A stretch of DNA of 64,000 nucleotides from Chryseobacterium formosum. GTDB lineage: Bacteria > Bacteroidota > Bacteroidia > Flavobacteriales > Weeksellaceae. The stretch is from the NCBI RefSeq assembly GCF_026460885.1, contig NZ_JAOVZW010000008.1, positions 186,001 to 250,000 on the forward strand. The letters run 5' to 3'. Below the pieces are notes generated by a model. The model had not been told where the DNA came from. It did not search any database and saw only the letters and a program-made list of their open reading frames with translations. Below are positions 26,053-35,685 of the stretch, in pieces; position 1 is the first letter of the stretch; each line of letters begins with the position of its first letter. Both the position numbers and the translations under genes were made by a program.

Positions 26053-27852
26053 ATGTCAAAAGAGACAAATTCAGCAGAGGTTTTATTAAACCAAAACGTA
26101 GCACCAGAACAATTTGATTGGGATTCTTTCGAATCAGGTCTTGATGCAGATGCGAGAAAAGAAAAAAGTGATCTTGAAGAAATCTATAACGGATCTCTTA
26201 GCAGCTTAAATGATAACGACGTTATCATTGGTAAAGTTGTAAGATTAACTGACAAAGAAGCTATCGTAGACATCGACTTCAAATCTGAAGGTGTTATTTC
26301 TCTTAACGAATTCCGTTACAACCCAGGCCTAAAAGTAGGTGATGATGTTGAAGTAATGGTTGACAGAAGAGAAGACAAAACAGGACAGTTACAGTTATCT
26401 CACAGAAAAGCTAGAACGCTTAAAGCTTGGGATAGAGTAAACGAACTTCACGAAACTGGAGAAATCGTTAACGGTTTTGTTAAGTCTAGAACTAAAGGAG
26501 GTATGATCGTTGACGTACACGGAATCGAAGCATTCTTACCAGGTTCTCAAATTGATGTTAAGCCAATTAAAGATTACGATCAGTTCGTAGGTAAAACTAT
26601 GGAGTTCAAAGTTGTGAAAATCAACCCTGAGTTCAAAAACGTAGTTGTATCTCACAAAGCATTGATCGAAGCAGATATCGAAGGTCAGAAAAAAGAAATC
26701 ATCGCGCAGCTTGAAAAAGGACAAGTTCTTGAAGGTACTGTTAAGAATATTACTTCTTACGGTGTATTCATTGACTTAGGAGGTGTTGATGGATTGATCC
26801 ACATTACAGACCTTTCTTGGTCTAGAGTGAACCACCCATCTGAAATCCTAGAAGACGGACAGACTGTAAAAGTTGTTATCCTTGACTTTGATGATGAGAA
26901 AACCAGAATCCAATTAGGTATGAAGCAATTAGAAGCTCATCCTTGGGATGCTCTTTCTGCTGACATGAAAGTTGGTGATAAAGTAAAAGGAAAAGTAGTG
27001 GTTCTTGCTGACTATGGTGCATTCGTAGAAATCGCTCCAGGTGTAGAAGGATTAATTCACGTTTCTGAAATGTCTTGGTCTACTCACTTGAGAAGCGCAG
27101 GAGATTTCGTAAAAGTAGGTGACGAAGTGGAAGCTGAAGTACTTACTCTTGATAGAGAAGACAGAAAAATCTCTTTAGGTATGAAACAATTATCTAAAGA
27201 TCCATGGGAAAATATCGAAGCTAAGTATCCAGTAGGTTCTCAGCATGTTGGAACTGTAAGAAACTTTACAAACTTCGGTGTATTCGTAGAATTGGAAGAA
27301 GGTATCGACGGATTAATCTATATCTCTGATCTTTCTTGGACTAAGAAAATCAAGCATCCATCAGAATTCTGTGCAGTTGGTGATAAATTAGATGTTGTAG
27401 TTCTAGAATTAGACATCCAAGCTAGAAGATTATCTCTAGGTCACAAACAACTTCAGGAAAACCCATGGGATAAATTTGAAACTAAATATGCTGAAGGAAC
27501 TGTACACGCTGGAAAAGCTGTAGAAGTACACGATAAAGGTGCTTCTGTACAATTCGAAGATGCTGAAGTTGAAGCTTTCTGCCCATCAAGATTATTAGAG
27601 AAGGAAGACGGATCTAAAATCAAAAAAGGTGAAGATGCTCAGTTTAAAGTAATCGAATTCAACAAAGAATTCAAAAGAGTAGTAGTATCTCATACTGGTA
27701 TTTTTAGAGACGAAGAGAAGAAAAACGTAAGAGAATCTTCTAACAACAATAGATCTAACAATACATCTTCTTCAAACAATGAAGAAAGATCAACTCTTGG
27801 AGATATCGATGCTTTAGCAGAATTGAAAAAGAAAATGGAAGGAGGTAAATAA
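26053..27852 (+). CDS. rpsA: 30S ribosomal protein S1
   Basis: RNA-binding ribosomal protein that helps mRNAs without strong Shine-Dalgarno sequences enter the 30S subunit, which matters in Bacteroidota where such sequences are little used. The 599 residues contain six S1 repeats at roughly 53-125, 130-205, 222-295, 306-382, 393-468 and 480-552. Repeats 3 to 5 are the most canonical (YGVFIDLGGVDGLIHITDLSW, YGAFVEIAPGVEGLIHVSEMSW, FGVFVELEEGIDGLIYISDLSW). An Asn/Ser-rich linker and a short acidic-basic tail close the protein. Codon use is visibly more GAC/AAC/TTC-rich than in neighbours, as expected for a highly expressed gene. Own promoter, long leader and terminator. Confidence 0.97.
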   Translation: MSKETNSAEVLLNQNVAPEQFDWDSFESGLDADARKEKSDLEEIYNGSLSSLNDNDVIIGKVVRLTDKEAIVDIDFKSEGVISLNEFRYNPGLKVGDDVEVMVDRREDKTGQLQLSHRKARTLKAWDRVNELHETGEIVNGFVKSRTKGGMIVDVHGIEAFLPGSQIDVKPIKDYDQFVGKTMEFKVVKINPEFKNVVVSHKALIEADIEGQKKEIIAQLEKGQVLEGTVKNITSYGVFIDLGGVDGLIHITDLSWSRVNHPSEILEDGQTVKVVILDFDDEKTRIQLGMKQLEAHPWDALSADMKVGDKVKGKVVVLADYGAFVEIAPGVEGLIHVSEMSWSTHLRSAGDFVKVGDEVEAEVLTLDREDRKISLGMKQLSKDPWENIEAKYPVGSQHVGTVRNFTNFGVFVELEEGIDGLIYISDLSWTKKIKHPSEFCAVGDKLDVVVLELDIQARRLSLGHKQLQENPWDKFETKYAEGTVHAGKAVEVHDKGASVQFEDAEVEAFCPSRLLEKEDGSKIKKGEDAQFKVIEFNKEFKRVVVSHTGIFRDEEKKNVRESSNNNRSNNTSSSNNEERSTLGDIDALAELKKKMEGGK

Positions 27853-27877
27853 TCCACCAATCATTTCTATCTATAAG

Positions 27878-27903
27878 AACCACTCGAAAGAGTGGTTTTT
27901 TTG
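27878..27903 (+). terminator. Terminator of rpsA
   Basis: Stem AACCACTC / GAGTGGTT with a GAAA tetraloop, then T7. The design is nearly that of the terminator at 1691. Confidence 0.88.
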
Positions 27904-27996
27904 TTTTAATATTTAGATAAAATCACTTGACTTTTTAGGTTTGATTCATTTTATGAATAATTCAAAGATAATATATTTTCATTGTTGTTTTAATTG

Positions 27997-28004
27997 TACA
28001 TTTG
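27997..28004 (+). promoter_or_regulatory. Candidate -7 box of the first M36 protease gene
   Basis: TACATTTG fits TAnnTTTG, 17 bases before ATG 28022. It argues against the upstream in-frame TTG at 27941 as the start. Confidence 0.55.
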
Positions 28005-28021
28005 CGCCTTTAAAAGTGAAA

Positions 28022-30625
28022 ATGAAAAAAGTAATTCTACCACTAGTTATTGCAATTTTAGCAGTAATACCGTCGAAATCGTTTGCTCAATCTAATGAAA
28101 CTCTCATTAAAAATTATATTTCTCAAAATAAATTACGAGAATACAAAAAATCAGATCTTAATCAATTCGTCATTGATAATGTAGATTCTTCAAAATCATT
28201 AAATGGTGATATAGTCAAAACTCAGCAAACTTATAAAGGGTATCCAATTTATAATGCAGTTTCTACTGCTTTGATTAAAGAAGGAAGAGTTACTTACTAC
28301 ACAGACAACTTTATTAAAGATTATACAACTTCAAGTGATGCAACTGCATCTTTGAATAAGAAAACAGCACTTGATAAAATCGCTGCTGATTTAGGCAATA
28401 CTCAAATCTCTGCTATTCCAATTATGGAATTTTTTGAGAAAGGAGAAAATAAGCATCTTGCTGCTAAACAAAGATTAGTCTACGTTTCCGATGATCAAGG
28501 AAATCTGAAATTTGCGTATGAGTTTTTAATTCATGAGCCAAAAACTTCCAATCATTGGGATTACCTTATTGATGCAAAATCAGGAGAAGTAATCAGTAAA
28601 GTTAATATGAACTTATCATGTAACTTTCATGAAGGAGCATACAGCAGAGACTCTCAAAATTTGAGTAATTTTTTACCTCAAAATAAAGAATATTATAATA
28701 TGAGCAAAAACAGTATGGTTTTTTCAGCAGATAATGCTTCATACAATGTTTTTGCTTTGCCAGCTGAAGCGCCAACTTTTGCCGCAAGAAGTATCGTTAC
28801 AAATCCTTGGATTATCGCTTCTTCTCCGGAAGGATGGCATTCAAACGGAACTACCCATTACACAATTACGAGAGGAAACAATGTCTATGCATACGATGAT
28901 AAAGATGATGATGAAAACACATTCGGAACATCTCCAGATGGAGGCGCAGTAAGAAATTTCAATTTTCCTTACGATGCAAATACAAAAGCTATCAATAATT
29001 TATCGGCTTCTACCACCAATTTGTTTTACATAAGCAATATGGTGCATGATATCTTTTACAAATTTGGATTTACAGAATCTGCCAAAAATTTCCAAAGTAA
29101 TAATTTCGGAAATGGTGGATTAGATGATGACGAGGTTTTCGCACAATCTCAAGATGGAGGAGGTTACAATAATGCTAATTTTGCACCTTACCCCGATAAT
29201 TATAATCCAGTGATGCAGATGTATCTTTGGTTGGCTTCAAATAAAGTTTTATTTTATAGTGCACCAACAGATGCAGTTCCACGTAATGTTGTGGGAGCTG
29301 AAGCGCAATTCGGTCCTGGTCTTAATGACGTTGGAATTACAGGTGATGTGAAATTTGCAAGCAATACTAATGGTTGTACAGCTTTTCCTGCAGGAGAATT
29401 TGCTGGAAAAATTGGTTTAATCGAAAGAGGAGGAGGTACAAGTTGTACTTTTTCAGTAAAAGTAAAAAATGCTCAGAATGCGGGTGCAACAGGTGTAATT
29501 GTTTATAATGATACAGCGAACGGTTCTTCTCTTGGAACAATGGGTGGAACAGATGCTACGATTACAATTCCGTCAATTTTGATTACGAATACCGAAGGTG
29601 AATATATTAAAACAAAATTATCATCAAATATCAACGTTAATGTGGATTTAAGACTTGATGCTAAATATGACGGAAGTTATGATAATGGTATTGTTACCCA
29701 CGAATATGGTCACGGTATTTCAAATAGATTAACGGGTACAGGCTCTAACTGTTTAAATTCAAATTCTAGTAAAGAGCAGATGGGAGAAGGTTGGTCTGAT
29801 TTTTTTGCTTTAATGTTGACTAATAAACCTGGAGATAACGCTTCTGTACCGAGAGGGATGGGAACTTATGCTGCAGGACAGGCAATTACGGGAGTTGGAA
29901 TCAGACCTGCAAAATATTCTCCGGACTTTGCCATAAATTCTTATACTTACGGAAATACAAACGGAATGCAGTACAATAACGGTTCTGCAATAGTTCCAAA
30001 TGTTCACTCCATCGGTTTCGTTTGGGCAACCATGCTTTGGGATTTAAATTGGCAATATGTTGCCAAATATGGGTATGCTTCAGACGTGACTTCAGGTACA
30101 ACGAGCGGAAGTGCAAGAGTTTTACAATTGGTAACAGATGCATTAAAATTACAAGCTTGCAACCCAACTTTTGTTGAGGGACGAACTGCTATTTTAGCTG
30201 CAGAATTAGCTAAAACAGGTGGAGCCGATAGATGTATGATTTGGAGAACTTTTGCAAAAAGAGGTCTTGGACTAAATGCTTCGGCCGGACTTAAAACCAA
30301 TATCAATGATCAGGTAGAAGATTTCACTGTTCCTGCAGATTGTTTCCTTTCAACTTCTGAGACAGATAATGTGAAAAATGTTGGAATTTCAATCTACCCA
30401 AATCCTGCTAAAAATGAGTTTTATATCAATTTCCCAAGTAATACTTTAGGTAAGGTGAATGTTGAAATCTACGATATGTCAGGAAAATTAATTTCTTCAG
30501 AAAGTAAAGTTTCTCCGGATGCTAAAAAAGCAATTTCTACAGATAAATTAATCAACGGAACTTATCTTGTAAAAATAAAAGGTTTAGGCATTGATACCAC
30601 TTCAAAAGTTATTATCAACAAATAA
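28022..30625 (+). CDS. M36 (fungalysin-type) metallopeptidase with PA domain and T9SS type A tail
   Basis: Secreted zinc endopeptidase of 867 residues. The order is signal peptide (about 1-23, ending FAQ), an FTP-type propeptide (YKGYPIYNAVSTALIKEGRVTYY), PepSY-like region, the N-terminal part of the catalytic domain, a PA (protease-associated) insert at about 435-550 (ERGGGTSCTFSVKVKNAQNAGATGVIVYN), the zinc motif HEYGHGISNR starting at His560, the downstream KEQMGEGWSDFF glutamate motif, and a type A sorting domain from about 780 (ISIYPNPAKNEFYINF). It is probably made as an inactive precursor, exported by T9SS and matured outside. A second copy follows. Start chosen at ATG 28022 because the signal peptide begins there. 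Confidence 0.94.
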   Translation: MKKVILPLVIAILAVIPSKSFAQSNETLIKNYISQNKLREYKKSDLNQFVIDNVDSSKSLNGDIVKTQQTYKGYPIYNAVSTALIKEGRVTYYTDNFIKDYTTSSDATASLNKKTALDKIAADLGNTQISAIPIMEFFEKGENKHLAAKQRLVYVSDDQGNLKFAYEFLIHEPKTSNHWDYLIDAKSGEVISKVNMNLSCNFHEGAYSRDSQNLSNFLPQNKEYYNMSKNSMVFSADNASYNVFALPAEAPTFAARSIVTNPWIIASSPEGWHSNGTTHYTITRGNNVYAYDDKDDDENTFGTSPDGGAVRNFNFPYDANTKAINNLSASTTNLFYISNMVHDIFYKFGFTESAKNFQSNNFGNGGLDDDEVFAQSQDGGGYNNANFAPYPDNYNPVMQMYLWLASNKVLFYSAPTDAVPRNVVGAEAQFGPGLNDVGITGDVKFASNTNGCTAFPAGEFAGKIGLIERGGGTSCTFSVKVKNAQNAGATGVIVYNDTANGSSLGTMGGTDATITIPSILITNTEGEYIKTKLSSNINVNVDLRLDAKYDGSYDNGIVTHEYGHGISNRLTGTGSNCLNSNSSKEQMGEGWSDFFALMLTNKPGDNASVPRGMGTYAAGQAITGVGIRPAKYSPDFAINSYTYGNTNGMQYNNGSAIVPNVHSIGFVWATMLWDLNWQYVAKYGYASDVTSGTTSGSARVLQLVTDALKLQACNPTFVEGRTAILAAELAKTGGADRCMIWRTFAKRGLGLNASAGLKTNINDQVEDFTVPADCFLSTSETDNVKNVGISIYPNPAKNEFYINFPSNTLGKVNVEIYDMSGKLISSESKVSPDAKKAISTDKLINGTYLVKIKGLGIDTTSKVIINK

Positions 30626-30649
30626 TTTCTTTTGAATTAATAATAATTG

Positions 30650-30678
30650 AGACTGTTTCATTTGAAGCAGTCTTTTTG
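30650..30678 (+). terminator. Terminator after the first M36 gene
   Basis: AGACTGTTTC pairs with GAAGCAGTCT (one G-U), tiny loop, followed by TTTTTG. Confidence 0.8.
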
Positions 30679-30766
30679 TATTTATTGTGATAATATTTAA
30701 TGTGATAATATTTAATGTAAATCAAATGCGATTTCTTATTTTTATACAGTAATAATAACTAAAATC

Positions 30767-33376
30767 ATGATTAACAATTTTACTTTTAAAATAAAAAATA
30801 GAAATGTTCAGATTCTGTTTGCGCTTTGTGTTTTATTACCCTGTTCTTTTTTTTCTCAAGAAAACAAAAGATTGATTAAAAACTATATTTCTACTAAACA
30901 CGCACAAGATTTTGAAAAATCAGATTTAATAGATTTTGAGATTGATAATGTTGATTATTCTGAATCTTTAAAAGGCGAAATTGTAAAAGTTCAGCAAAAA
31001 TTTAAAAATCTCCCGGTCTACAATGCTGTCGGAACAGTTTTGATTAAAAATGGCAAAGTCGAATATTATTCTGATTCTTTTTTGAAAAATTATAATAGTT
31101 CAACATCAGAAACTGGAACAATTCCTAAAGAAAAAGCACTTAAAAATATAGCTTTAGCTTTAAAAAATAATGAAATAGAAAACTTCCAAATTTTAGAAAG
31201 TACTTCCCTTGAATCTGATCAGAAAAATTTTGTTAAGCAAAAATTGACGTTTGTTGAGGTAAATTCAAATTTAAAATTAGCGTACGAATTTTCTTTTCAG
31301 GAACCAAAATCTTCAAATTATTGGGATATTTTAATTGATGCAAATTCCGGTGAAATTATTTCTAAGGAAAATTTAAATCTATCATGTAATTTTCATTCGG
31401 ATGCTTATTCAAGTGAATCTTCAACTTATGTTTTAAAGTCTCAAAATATTCATAACAATTCATTAAAATTAGCTGATAATGCGAGTTACAATGTTTTCCC
31501 TTTACCAATTGAAGCTCCCACTTTTGGAAACCGTTCTCTTGTTTCAAATCCATGGATTTTAGCCTCATCTCCGGAAGGATGGCATTCAACAGGAAGTACA
31601 AGCTATACAATTACACGTGGAAATAATGTTTTTGCTTACGAAGATGCTGCAAATTTAGATCAACCCGGATTTTCTCCTGATGGAGGATTGAATAGAAATT
31701 TTGATTTTCCTTTTTCAATAAATGGAACTCCGACTTTTAACAGGAATGCTGCAATCACCAATGTATTCTATATAAATAATAAGGTTCACGATATTTTCTA
31801 CAAATTTGGATTTACAGAATCGGCCAGGAATTTCCAGCAAAATAATTTAGGAAAAGGTGGAGTAGGAAACGATTATGTTTTGGCAGAATCTCAAGATGGA
31901 GGAGGTTTAAATAATGCCAATTTCACCACACCTTCCGATGGAAATCGACCTTTGATGCAAATGTATCTTTGGTCAACAGTAAACAGATATTTCTTTTATA
32001 ATGCACCAATCACGGCAATTCCGAGAGTTCCTCAAGCGAGTCCGGCACAATTTGGTCCACAACTTAATGGAACAGGAGTCACAGGAGATGTTGCTTTAGC
32101 TTTAGTAATTGATGGTTGTTCAGCTTTACCTTCCGGATCTTTAGCCGGAAAAATCGGATTGATGGAAAGAGGAGGTAACGCAAGCTGTACATTTGCTTTA
32201 AAAGTAAAAAATGCTCAAAATGCGGGTGCAATTGCAGCAATTATTTATAATAATCCGGCTGCTGTAAATTTTCCTTCTTCAATGGGAGGAACAGATACGA
32301 CAATTACAATTCCATCAGTTTTGATTACAAATAGTGAAGGTGAATTTATTAAGACACAACTCAATAATTCATTAACAGTAAATGTAACTTTAAAAAGTGA
32401 TCCAACAACTGCAGTTACACCTGATGGAAGTTTTGATAACGGAATTATCACTCATGAGTACGGACATGGAATTTCAAACAGATTGACCGGAAATGGCTAC
32501 ACTTGTCTTCTGAAATCTGCAAGTAAAGAGCAAATGGGAGAAGGATGGTCAGATTTTTTTGCTTTAATGCTTACCAATCAGCCAAATGCTACTGCGAATG
32601 TTCTAAGAAGTATCGGAACTTACGCAAGCGGACAATCAATAAACGGAGCTGGATTCAGATCGGCAAAATATTCTCCTGATTTTTCAGTTAATAATTATAC
32701 TTACGGGGATACAAACGGAATGGAAATCGACGAAGACGGCGAAATCGTTCCCGATGTACATAGAATAGGATTTGTTTGGGCATCAATGCTTTGGGATCTT
32801 CATTGGCAGTATGCTGCAAAATACGGATATTCTTCAGACGTAACTTCAAGTACAAACAGCGGAAGTGCAAGAGTTTTACAATTGGTAACGGATGCATTAA
32901 AATTACAGGCTTGTAACCCAACGTTTATTGATGGGCGAAATGCTATTTTGTCCGCTGAAATGCTGACAACGAAAGGAGAAAACCGTTGTATGATTTGGAA
33001 AACTTTTGCTAAAAGAGGTTTAGGGCTAAATGCTTTGCCGGGAAATAAAATGAATATCAACGATCAGGTGGAAGATTTTTCAATTCCTAAAGATTGTACA
33101 GATGGAAATTCAAATATTCAACCGAATAAAAGTTTAATTTCCATTTATCCGAACCCTGCAAAAGATGAATTTTTTATTTATTTGAAAGATTTTACCATTG
33201 GAAGTCTTCATTTACAGATTTATGATATGTCAGGAAAATTGGTTCTTTCAGAAAACAGATCTTCACAGGATTCAAGAATTCCTGTTTCAACAAAAGACTT
33301 TGAAAACGGAGTGTATGTTGTGAAATTACAAGGCATCGGAATTGATTCCAGCACAAAAATTATTGTTAAAAAATAG
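30767..33376 (+). CDS. M36 (fungalysin-type) metallopeptidase, second copy
   Basis: An 869-residue paralogue of the preceding protease with the same architecture: signal peptide (about 1-30, ending FSQ), FTP propeptide (KNLPVYNAVGTVLIKNGKVEYY), PA insert with ERGGNASCTFALKVKNAQNAGAIAAIIYN, zinc motif HEYGHGISNR at His563, KEQMGEGWSDFF, and type A sorting domain (ISIYPNPAKDEFFIYL). Identity is highest across the catalytic core and lower in the propeptide, as expected if each propeptide guards its own enzyme. It has its own terminator. The pair probably arose by tandem duplication and may differ in specificity. A 15-bp direct repeat (30686-30715) lies upstream. Confidence 0.93.
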   Translation: MINNFTFKIKNRNVQILFALCVLLPCSFFSQENKRLIKNYISTKHAQDFEKSDLIDFEIDNVDYSESLKGEIVKVQQKFKNLPVYNAVGTVLIKNGKVEYYSDSFLKNYNSSTSETGTIPKEKALKNIALALKNNEIENFQILESTSLESDQKNFVKQKLTFVEVNSNLKLAYEFSFQEPKSSNYWDILIDANSGEIISKENLNLSCNFHSDAYSSESSTYVLKSQNIHNNSLKLADNASYNVFPLPIEAPTFGNRSLVSNPWILASSPEGWHSTGSTSYTITRGNNVFAYEDAANLDQPGFSPDGGLNRNFDFPFSINGTPTFNRNAAITNVFYINNKVHDIFYKFGFTESARNFQQNNLGKGGVGNDYVLAESQDGGGLNNANFTTPSDGNRPLMQMYLWSTVNRYFFYNAPITAIPRVPQASPAQFGPQLNGTGVTGDVALALVIDGCSALPSGSLAGKIGLMERGGNASCTFALKVKNAQNAGAIAAIIYNNPAAVNFPSSMGGTDTTITIPSVLITNSEGEFIKTQLNNSLTVNVTLKSDPTTAVTPDGSFDNGIITHEYGHGISNRLTGNGYTCLLKSASKEQMGEGWSDFFALMLTNQPNATANVLRSIGTYASGQSINGAGFRSAKYSPDFSVNNYTYGDTNGMEIDEDGEIVPDVHRIGFVWASMLWDLHWQYAAKYGYSSDVTSSTNSGSARVLQLVTDALKLQACNPTFIDGRNAILSAEMLTTKGENRCMIWKTFAKRGLGLNALPGNKMNINDQVEDFSIPKDCTDGNSNIQPNKSLISIYPNPAKDEFFIYLKDFTIGSLHLQIYDMSGKLVLSENRSSQDSRIPVSTKDFENGVYVVKLQGIGIDSSTKIIVKK

Positions 33377-33395
33377 ATTTAAAAACTTTAAAATT

Positions 33396-33429
33396 AAAAT
33401 CACTTCAGAACTTTCTGAAGTGATTTTTG
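33396..33429 (+). terminator. Terminator after the second M36 gene
   Basis: A perfect stem of about 14 bp (AAATCACTTCAGAA / TTCTGAAGTGATTT) followed by TTTG. Confidence 0.85.
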
Positions 33430-33467
33430 TTAGTATAAGGCTGTCTCCTTTTTAAAATAATATATTG

Positions 33468-33475
33468 TAACTTTG
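33468..33475 (+). promoter_or_regulatory. Candidate -7 box of the DMT transporter gene
   Basis: TAACTTTG fits TAnnTTTG. It covers the in-frame TTG at 33473, so translation must start downstream, at ATG 33494. Confidence 0.55.
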
Positions 33476-33493
33476 CCGGCTGCGAAAAAAATT

Positions 33494-34477
33494 ATGAAGA
33501 AGAAAAATATTTTAAAAGGAGTATTATTTGTTGGCTTTGGTGCAAGTATCTACGGAATGCTCGCAACTTTCGTTAAAATGTCTTACAAAGATGGTTTTAC
33601 AACTTCGGAAGTTACAACAGCTCAATTTGCATTAGGTTTAGTTGGTTTATTAATTCTGAATTTCGTTCAGACCATTACCTCAAAAAAGAAATTATCATCA
33701 CCGAGCCGTAAAGAATTCAGAATGCTTTTGATGGCAGGAACTTCTTTGGGATGCACCAGTTTGTTTTACTACATTGCAGTACAGTATATTGCCGTTTCTA
33801 TTGCGATTGTTCTGTTGATGCAGTCGGTTTGGTTCAGTGTTGTTGTGGAAAGTTTTATCACTAAAAAATTTCCGAATGCTAAAAAAGTAGTTGCCACTTT
33901 AATTGTTTTATTAGGAACCGTTTTAGCAACTAATCTGATTAATTTAGAAGTAAAATTAGATTGGCATGGAATCTTTTGGGGACTTTTAGCAGCAGCGTCA
34001 TTCACGCTGACGATGTTCACATCAAATACTTTGGCGACCCATTTACCGGTTCTCAGAAAAAGTATCATCATGTTGACTGGAGGTTCAGTAATCGTGTTAA
34101 CATTTTTATTTTTCGCACAAATCGGACCGCTGTATTCTGAAAGTTTAAAATCATTTTACATAAATTTTACTGAAAATACAGAACATATAAGACCTTTTGA
34201 TTACTCTATCTTTTGGACGTATGGTTTTATTTTGGCATTATTCGGAACAATTATTCCACCGATTTTATTTAATCTGGGATTCCCAAATACGGGTTTGGGA
34301 TTGGGAAGTATCATTTCATCTTTAGAGCTTCCGGTTTCCGTTACAATGGCTTTTGTTTTATTAAGTGAAAAAGTAATTCTCATTCAGTGGATTGGAATTG
34401 TTTTAATTTTAATGGCAATTGTCTTAATGAATTTGCCTTCCAAAAAGGAAAAACTTATTCCCGAAACCATTTCTTAA
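33494..34477 (+). CDS. DMT superfamily (EamA) transporter
   Basis: A 327-residue inner-membrane protein with about ten hydrophobic helices in two EamA halves (about residues 8-150 and 165-315), the layout of the drug/metabolite transporter family. Conserved parts include the first-half end VWFSVVVESFITKKFPNAKKVVATLIVLLGTVLAT and the second-half LELPVSVTMAFVLLSEKVILIQWIGIVLIL. Substrate unknown; members export amino acids, nucleosides or drugs. The start at ATG 33494 follows from the promoter box that overlaps the earlier TTG. A hairpin with T-run about 160 bases downstream may be its terminator. Confidence 0.88.
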   Translation: MKKKNILKGVLFVGFGASIYGMLATFVKMSYKDGFTTSEVTTAQFALGLVGLLILNFVQTITSKKKLSSPSRKEFRMLLMAGTSLGCTSLFYYIAVQYIAVSIAIVLLMQSVWFSVVVESFITKKFPNAKKVVATLIVLLGTVLATNLINLEVKLDWHGIFWGLLAAASFTLTMFTSNTLATHLPVLRKSIIMLTGGSVIVLTFLFFAQIGPLYSESLKSFYINFTENTEHIRPFDYSIFWTYGFILALFGTIIPPILFNLGFPNTGLGLGSIISSLELPVSVTMAFVLLSEKVILIQWIGIVLILMAIVLMNLPSKKEKLIPETIS

Positions 34478-34512
34478 TACGAACATTAAAATTTAATTTG
34501 AAAAACTTTCTG

Positions 34513-34596
34513 GTCTTAGCTGAGTGAAACGCCTTTGCGAACGAAAAATATGCAGAATCATTTTAAGAAAATCTTAGCGAACTCTGCGTTAAAAAT
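34513..34596 (+). repeat. 84-bp intergenic repeat, copy 1
   Basis: It shares GCTGAGTGAAACGCCTTTGC and GAACGAAAAATA exactly, and a GCGTTAAAA end, with the copy at 36820-36902 in the same orientation. It is non-coding and lies in the gap after the DMT gene. Confidence 0.8.
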
Positions 34597-34635
34597 TAGC
34601 ACTAAGTAATCATAATTAAATTATAAATAATATCC

Positions 34636-34668
34636 AAAACCGTTTTTTTTGAAGCGGTTTTTTTATTT
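34636..34668 (+). terminator. Hairpin with T-run upstream of the hydrolase gene
   Basis: AAAACCGTTTT pairs with GAAGCGGTTTT (two G-U pairs) and runs into a long T-stretch. Probably ends transcription from the DMT gene. Confidence 0.65.
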
Positions 34669-34689
34669 TTATGTCTAAATTCAATCTTC

Positions 34690-35685
34690 ATGACCAAATT
34701 AAAAAATATTCTCACAGGAATTTTATTTTCGATCACATCAACTTTAGCTTTTTCGCAGATAAAACCTTTGGATGCTACACTTTCCAATTATCAATATCCT
34801 TTTGAAGTTCATTTTTTAAATCTGAAATCTCAAAAACAAGATCTAAAAATGGCTTATATGGATGTTTCTCCAAAAAAATCCAACGGAAAAACTATCATGC
34901 TTCTTCATGGGAAAAATTTCAACGGAGCATATTGGGAGAAAACGGCAAAAGACCTTTCAGATAAAGGTTTTAGAGTCATAATTCCGGATCAGATTGGCTT
35001 TGGAAAATCTTCAAAACCTCAGAGTTATCAGTTTTCATTTGCACAATTGGCAAATAATACAAAAGCAATTTTAGATGAATTAAAAATCAATAAGGTCATT
35101 GTTTTAGGACATTCAATGGGTGGAATGATTGCCACAAGATTCACATTGATGTATCCTGAAACTGTTGAAAAATTAATTCTTGAAAATCCAATCGGGCTGG
35201 AAGATTATAAAACTTTAGCAAAATATCAGACGGTCGATGAGGCGTATCAGTCTGAATTAAAAAATACCGCTGAAACCTACAAAAATTATCAGTTGAAATT
35301 CTATTACGACAACAAATGGAAATCAGAATACCAACCTTGGCTTGATTTAATCGCAGGCTGGACTTTACACAAAGATTATCCGCAAGTTGCCTGGAATGCG
35401 GCATTAACAAGCGATATAATTTTCAATCAGCCTGTAGTTTATGAATTTAAAAACATCAAAACCCCAACTTTATTAATTATAGGAACAAGAGACAGAACTG
35501 CAATCGGGAAAGACCGTGCTCCAAAAGAAATTCAGCCAACAATGGGACAATATCAGGAACTTGGTAAGAAAACCCAAAGAGAAATTGTTGGTTCAAAACT
35601 AGTAGAATTAGAAAATGTAGGTCACCTTCCACATATTGAAGTCTACGACAAATTTTGGAATGCTTTGTATGAGTTTATTAAATAG
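34690..35685 (+). CDS. Secreted alpha/beta hydrolase
   Basis: A 331-residue alpha/beta-fold hydrolase with a signal peptide (about residues 1-23, ending AFSQ), so it acts in the periplasm or outside. The oxyanion region is LLHGKNFNG, the nucleophile elbow is GHSMGG with Ser142, an acid residue is likely in the IIGTRDRTA segment, and the catalytic His lies in the late VGHLPHIE segment. The family includes esterases, haloperoxidases and epoxide hydrolases; no specific substrate can be given. It stands alone between two repeat-rich spacers. Confidence 0.88.
   Translation: MTKLKNILTGILFSITSTLAFSQIKPLDATLSNYQYPFEVHFLNLKSQKQDLKMAYMDVSPKKSNGKTIMLLHGKNFNGAYWEKTAKDLSDKGFRVIIPDQIGFGKSSKPQSYQFSFAQLANNTKAILDELKINKVIVLGHSMGGMIATRFTLMYPETVEKLILENPIGLEDYKTLAKYQTVDEAYQSELKNTAETYKNYQLKFYYDNKWKSEYQPWLDLIAGWTLHKDYPQVAWNAALTSDIIFNQPVVYEFKNIKTPTLLIIGTRDRTAIGKDRAPKEIQPTMGQYQELGKKTQREIVGSKLVELENVGHLPHIEVYDKFWNALYEFIK

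Noticed and set aside
27941..28021. TTG start extending the first M36 protein by 27 residues
   Set aside because: It lies upstream of the -7 box TACATTTG, so it would not be in the transcript, and the signal peptide begins at ATG 28022.
30686..30715. 15-bp direct repeat TGTGATAATATTTAA twice in tandem upstream of the second M36 gene
   Set aside because: Only two copies in AT-rich DNA. It could be an operator but nothing else supports this.
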